From CAZWSE01 sp964636575 (GTDB lineage Bacteria > Pseudomonadota > Alphaproteobacteria > Rhodobacterales > Rhodobacteraceae): a DNA stretch of 9,144 nt. The stretch is from contig CAZWSE010000115.1 in the NCBI GenBank assembly GCA_964636575.1, positions 1-9,144 on the forward strand. Direction: 5' to 3'. Shown here in pieces: positions 6,775 to 9,144 of the stretch (within the stretch, counting starts at the first letter, position 1; the number at the start of each line of letters is the position of its first letter). Below the pieces are notes generated by a model that had not been told where the DNA came from, made no database searches, and saw nothing but the letters and a program-made list of their open reading frames with translations. A program made the translations under genes and the position numbers.

Positions 6775-6779
6775 CAAGA

Positions 6780-7625
6780 TCAGTTTCGGATCGAAGGACC
6801 TTCAACGCTCAACCCGTTGCCGCGCGATGCGACGTAAAGCTCAAGAGCGATGAACTCATCGCTGCCCGGGCTGTAGGTTTCGGCACGGGTATCGCGCACA
6901 CAGCCCTTAAAGCGCGAATGAGCACCGTTTAGCTTGGTGTTTTTCAGGCGGTACACAGGAAAGCCGTTGATCTGGCCTTGGCTCAGATGGTCCGCACGGA
7001 TCATCATGCCGTAGCTGTCTTCGTGGCAGTTTGCGCAAGATAGCTCGAGCTGGCCGGTGCGTGTGTAGTACAGCTCTTTACCGAGCTCCCACGCGGACTG
7101 CGCAGGGCCATCGATGGCGACGTTCACAGGCATACCGCGCGACACAGAAGACAAAGCAGCTTCCATGTTGATCGCTGGACCTTTGTCATAGCCCCATGCT
7201 TCGGCACCCATGCGCTCCGTGCGGCATTCGTTCATCTGCATTTGCAAGGTTTGAACGGTGCCAGCAGCCTCATCCCACTTTGGATAGGTCGGCTTGACGC
7301 CCGCCATGCTGTCCATGTCGTTGTGACAGGAAGAACAAGATTTGCCTTCGGAACCATCCGCGGTTGTCCAGTCTTCCATGGCCTTTTCAACAAAGATCAT
7401 GCCTGGGTTATCAAAGTCATCCATTTGCATCGCGCGGGTCTCGGTGCCGCGAAACAACCAGCCGGACATAACTTCATCTACGGCATCGGCCATATGCGCC
7501 GGTGCAGCGGTCCGCGTGACCATTGCAGTGTCGTCGTTAAGAACCAGCGTGTCATCTACCGGATCGGCAAAGGCAAATCCTGTTGTCAGTGCTGTCGCCA
7601 GAACGGCGGCGGTCAAATTCTTCAT
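6780..7625 (-). CDS. soxA: SoxA, diheme cytochrome c subunit of SoxXA
   Basis: 281 residues from the ATG at 7625, preceded by GGGAGG at six bases. A Sec signal peptide ends at A-F-A (about residue 20). Two heme sites are present, C-S-S-C-H at 97-101 and C-A-N-C-H at 197-201, so this is the diheme form of SoxA. Cys134 (N-E-C-R) is the further Cys expected in this class. Cys242 in K-G-C-V-R-D-T-R-A-E matches the catalytic heme-ligating Cys, found as a persulfide in solved structures. With SoxX it joins thiosulfate to the SoxY C-terminal Cys through a disulfide, releasing two electrons. It is the last gene of the soxXYZA block and is followed immediately by a terminator. Confidence 0.97.
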   Translation of the reverse strand: MKNLTAAVLATALTTGFAFADPVDDTLVLNDDTAMVTRTAAPAHMADAVDEVMSGWLFRGTETRAMQMDDFDNPGMIFVEKAMEDWTTADGSEGKSCSSCHNDMDSMAGVKPTYPKWDEAAGTVQTLQMQMNECRTERMGAEAWGYDKGPAINMEAALSSVSRGMPVNVAIDGPAQSAWELGKELYYTRTGQLELSCANCHEDSYGMMIRADHLSQGQINGFPVYRLKNTKLNGAHSRFKGCVRDTRAETYSPGSDEFIALELYVASRGNGLSVEGPSIRN

Positions 7626-7664
7626 AATGTCCCTCCCAAGACAGGTGGCCGAAGGCTATTTCGA

Positions 7665-7994
7665 TCAACCGATCGCGATCGTTTTGGATGTGTCATAGAC
7701 GGACCCATCGTCGTCATACCATGTGAAGGTAAATTCACCGGCTTCGGGCACCATTGCTTCGAATTCGAAATACGGGTTGGTCGAAATCGCGGGCTCCATA
7801 GCCACGTCGATGACGTTCTCGCCGTTAAAATCGCAGGTAAAGCGGTTGATGATGGACCGAGGAATAACATTGCCCTCTTTGTCCTTGCGCTGACCGGATT
7901 CCATCTTGTGACTGATCAGAGTCTTGATGGTGATCGTAGATCCAGCCGCAGCTGTCTTTGGTACTTTGACGCGGGGTTTTACACCAGATGCCAT
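7665..7994 (-). CDS. soxZ: SoxZ, sulfur carrier partner subunit
   Basis: 109 residues from the ATG at 7994, with GGAGA a few bases upstream. No signal peptide is present, as expected: SoxZ is exported by riding with Tat-targeted SoxY. The family segment around L-I-S-H-K-M-E-S-G-Q-R-K-D (26-38) followed by I-P-R (44-46) is present. The rest is an immunoglobulin-like beta fold ending F-T-W-Y-D-D-D-G. There is one Cys, at 54. It forms the SoxYZ heterodimer that carries pathway intermediates. It sits 21 bases after soxY and 39 before soxA. Confidence 0.96.
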   Translation of the reverse strand: MASGVKPRVKVPKTAAAGSTITIKTLISHKMESGQRKDKEGNVIPRSIINRFTCDFNGENVIDVAMEPAISTNPYFEFEAMVPEAGEFTFTWYDDDGSVYDTSKTIAIG

Positions 7995-8015
7995 GATAAT
8001 CTCTCCTAAATACTT

Positions 8016-8438
8016 TTAGCCGCCGCAGCCGCCGATTGTGACTTTAACCGTGTTCGAGGCTTGAACGAACGAACCGTCCTCAAGCTTCGCAATGGCAACA
8101 ACGTCCTGCGTTCCGGCAAGGCGGATACGGGTGGACGCGGCACGGGATGCGGACAGTTTGCCAAATTTGAACGTGGCGACGCTTGGCGTGGGGTTGCCCA
8201 TCGCAAGCACCAGAATTTCAGTGGCTGAACCAGAGGATACCTCGATTGGCACGGTGTTGCCGTTCTCGGCAATCTCAGGTGACGTCAGTGTTACGTCACC
8301 GGAACCGACTTCGGCCCCACCGGTGAAAGCGGCAATAAGCTCATCCGCAGTTGCAGCGGCTGCACCCTGCTTTGGCAAACCAGCCACCAAGAGAGCACTG
8401 CCCCCCAGAATGATTGCATTACGTCTTGTCAGTTCCAT
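8016..8438 (-). CDS. soxY: SoxY, sulfur carrier with C-terminal swinging-arm Cys
   Basis: 140 residues from the ATG at 8438, chosen because AAGGAG lies eight bases upstream. An ATG two codons earlier (8444) is only two bases from that site, and the longer frame from 8525 overlaps soxX. The Tat signal L-T-R-R-N-A-I-I-L-G (3-12) carries both SoxY and SoxZ out. The protein ends in exactly G-G-C-G-G, with Cys138 as the residue to which thiosulfate and sulfane sulfur are attached. The middle is an Ig-like beta domain. It is the central substrate carrier handed between SoxXA, SoxB and SoxCD. Confidence 0.97.
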   Translation of the reverse strand: MELTRRNAIILGGSALLVAGLPKQGAAAATADELIAAFTGGAEVGSGDVTLTSPEIAENGNTVPIEVSSGSATEILVLAMGNPTPSVATFKFGKLSASRAASTRIRLAGTQDVVAIAKLEDGSFVQASNTVKVTIGGCGG

Positions 8439-8475
8439 GAACATCTCTCCTTCGTTCCCTAAAAGGGCTGATGTG

Positions 8476-8946
8476 TTACTTGAGCGTGGCCAGATAGGCG
8501 ACGACATCTTCAATTTGCTGTGCACTCAACAAAGGACCGAACGTGTCGTCGGCGGCCTTGCCGGTGTAGGCGTTACCAGGGCGGGTGAAGCCCTCGGTCT
8601 TGTAAAAGGATGGCATCATGCTGTCCTCGAACATGATCTTGGCATTCGCAACGATACCGCGCAGTTCGGCTTCGGACCAACGATCGCCGGCCCCATCAAG
8701 CATCGGACCGATCTCACCCTGAAACGGGACATCGGCCAGATCAGAAACCTGATGACAGGCAACACAGTTGCCCTGCCCTTTGTCGCCAACAATGATGCGG
8801 CCATTGGTTGCGTCACCGGGCGTGCCAGACAAGGATTGCTCTACAGCACCGTCGTCATAGCTGACATTTGTCGGTAGAATTTCTTCGGCGTAGGCGCCTG
8901 TGGCGATGATCGCAGCCAGTGCTGCGCCAGTAACAGAAATCTTCAT
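8476..8946 (-). CDS. soxX: SoxX, monoheme cytochrome c subunit of SoxXA
   Basis: 156 residues from the ATG at 8946. An in-frame ATG four codons upstream would encode its own Shine-Dalgarno (GGGAGG) as M-G-G-R, so the inner start is preferred. A Sec signal peptide ends at A-Y-A (18-20). The single heme site is C-V-A-C-H at 61-65, and the likely Met ligand is 110 or 111 in S-M-M-P-S-F. SoxX takes electrons from SoxA and passes them to small cytochromes. It is the first gene after the 121-base control region and begins the soxXYZA block. Confidence 0.95.
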   Translation of the reverse strand: MKISVTGAALAAIIATGAYAEEILPTNVSYDDGAVEQSLSGTPGDATNGRIIVGDKGQGNCVACHQVSDLADVPFQGEIGPMLDGAGDRWSEAELRGIVANAKIMFEDSMMPSFYKTEGFTRPGNAYTGKAADDTFGPLLSAQQIEDVVAYLATLK

Positions 8947-8966
8947 GCGTCCTCCCAAACACTAAG

Positions 8967-9037
8967 TTGTGTATACCGTAGCGTACAAAAATAGACTCAC
9001 GAAACAACAAATTCGATTTTTTGAATTATACAATTTG
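8967..9037. promoter_or_regulatory. AT-rich control region upstream of soxX with imperfect dyads
   Basis: The soxW-soxX gap (8947-9067) is far richer in A+T than the genes around it. Dyads seen: TTGTGTA (8967-8973) with TACAAAA (8984-8990), one mismatch and a 10-base spacer; AATTC (9010-9014) with GAATT (9023-9027), 8-base spacer; and CAAATT (9008-9013) with AATTTG (9032-9037). A minus-strand TATAAT lies at 9030-9025, but no good -35 is found upstream of it. In Paracoccus and Pseudaminobacter the ArsR-family repressor SoxR binds the equivalent soxW-soxX gap. Assignment of these dyads to SoxR is inference, and the exact promoter is not resolved. Confidence 0.5.
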
Positions 9038-9067
9038 ACGCAGCGTAAATTCGCACTAACAACCATG

Positions 9068-9144
9068 CTATTTTGACTGCTCTGCAAAGCGACGGGCATG
9101 GTATTTTTGAAAGGGTTCTTCACCTTCGTAGCCTTTTTCAATCA
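9068..9144 (-). CDS. soxW: C-terminal end of the gene upstream of soxX, probably thioredoxin SoxW
   Basis: A 25-codon frame enters from the right edge and ends at TAG (9070-9068). It begins I-E-K-G-Y-E-G-E-E-P-F-Q and ends A-R-R-F-A-E-Q-S-K. No thioredoxin motif is in view, so the name rests mainly on position: soxW precedes soxX in Paracoccus-type clusters. Codon use and charged, helical character fit a real C terminus. If this is SoxW, it is a periplasmic thioredoxin that receives reductant through SoxV and keeps SoxYZ reduced. Confidence 0.5.
   Translation of the reverse strand, partial: IEKGYEGEEPFQKYHARRFAEQSK

Noticed and set aside
8092..8877. Plus-strand open frame of 261 codons across soxX and soxY
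   Set aside because: It spans two well-supported genes and their gap in antisense, so it is a chance frame.
1..9144. CRISPR arrays, insertion sequences, tRNA or rRNA genes, phage or defence genes
   Set aside because: I saw no spaced direct repeats, transposase motifs, terminal inverted repeats or structural RNA signatures; nearly all of the window is accounted for by sox, DUF302 and hemA coding sequence.

Overview
The window is a sulfur-oxidation (sox) locus, with every gene on the minus strand. Read in the direction of transcription (from high to low coordinates), it holds the end of a probable soxW, then complete soxX, soxY, soxZ, soxA, soxB, soxC, soxD, soxE and soxF. After these come an interrupted DUF302-type gene and the first 35 codons of a 5-aminolevulinate synthase gene (hemA). 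The soxXYZABCDEF order, the Tat and Sec signals, the moderately high GC content and an ALAS-type HemA all point to an alphaproteobacterium. It looks most like a Rhodobacterales (Paracoccus/Roseobacter-type) sulfur oxidizer. I cannot name the species from sequence alone.

Region by region. 9068-9144: C-terminal end of the upstream gene. 8947-9067: AT-rich control region in the soxW-soxX gap. 6780-8946: soxXYZA, closed by a convincing intrinsic terminator (6740-6774). 6688-6739: short leader with a perfect 14-bp palindrome. 633-6687: tightly packed soxB-C-D-E-F. 548-632: short spacer with an FNR-type box inside a perfect hairpin and a well-spaced -10 element. 1-547: the DUF302/hemA unit, joined by a one-base stop/start overlap.

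How the genes work together, from established knowledge of the Kelly-Friedrich Sox pathway. SoxYZ carries the sulfur substrate on the C-terminal Cys of SoxY. The triheme SoxXA joins thiosulfate to that Cys oxidatively. The di-manganese enzyme SoxB hydrolyses off the terminal sulfone as sulfate. The molybdenum/heme sulfane dehydrogenase SoxCD oxidizes the remaining sulfane sulfur so that SoxB can release it too. Because SoxCD is present, complete oxidation to sulfate without stored sulfur globules is expected. SoxE and SoxF resemble the cytochrome and flavoprotein halves of flavocytochrome c sulfide dehydrogenase. The catalytic and cofactor residues I could check are intact in all nine complete sox genes.

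The sox genes look canonical, and I see no new multi-gene system. The less ordinary material lies at the edges. An apparent FNR/Crp-type activated promoter sits in front of DUF302-hemA. The DUF302 gene carries an in-frame amber codon. A terminator splits the sox cluster between soxA and soxB. SoxE's first heme domain is a close copy of SoxD's last, and the two genes lie in the same frame only one sense codon apart.
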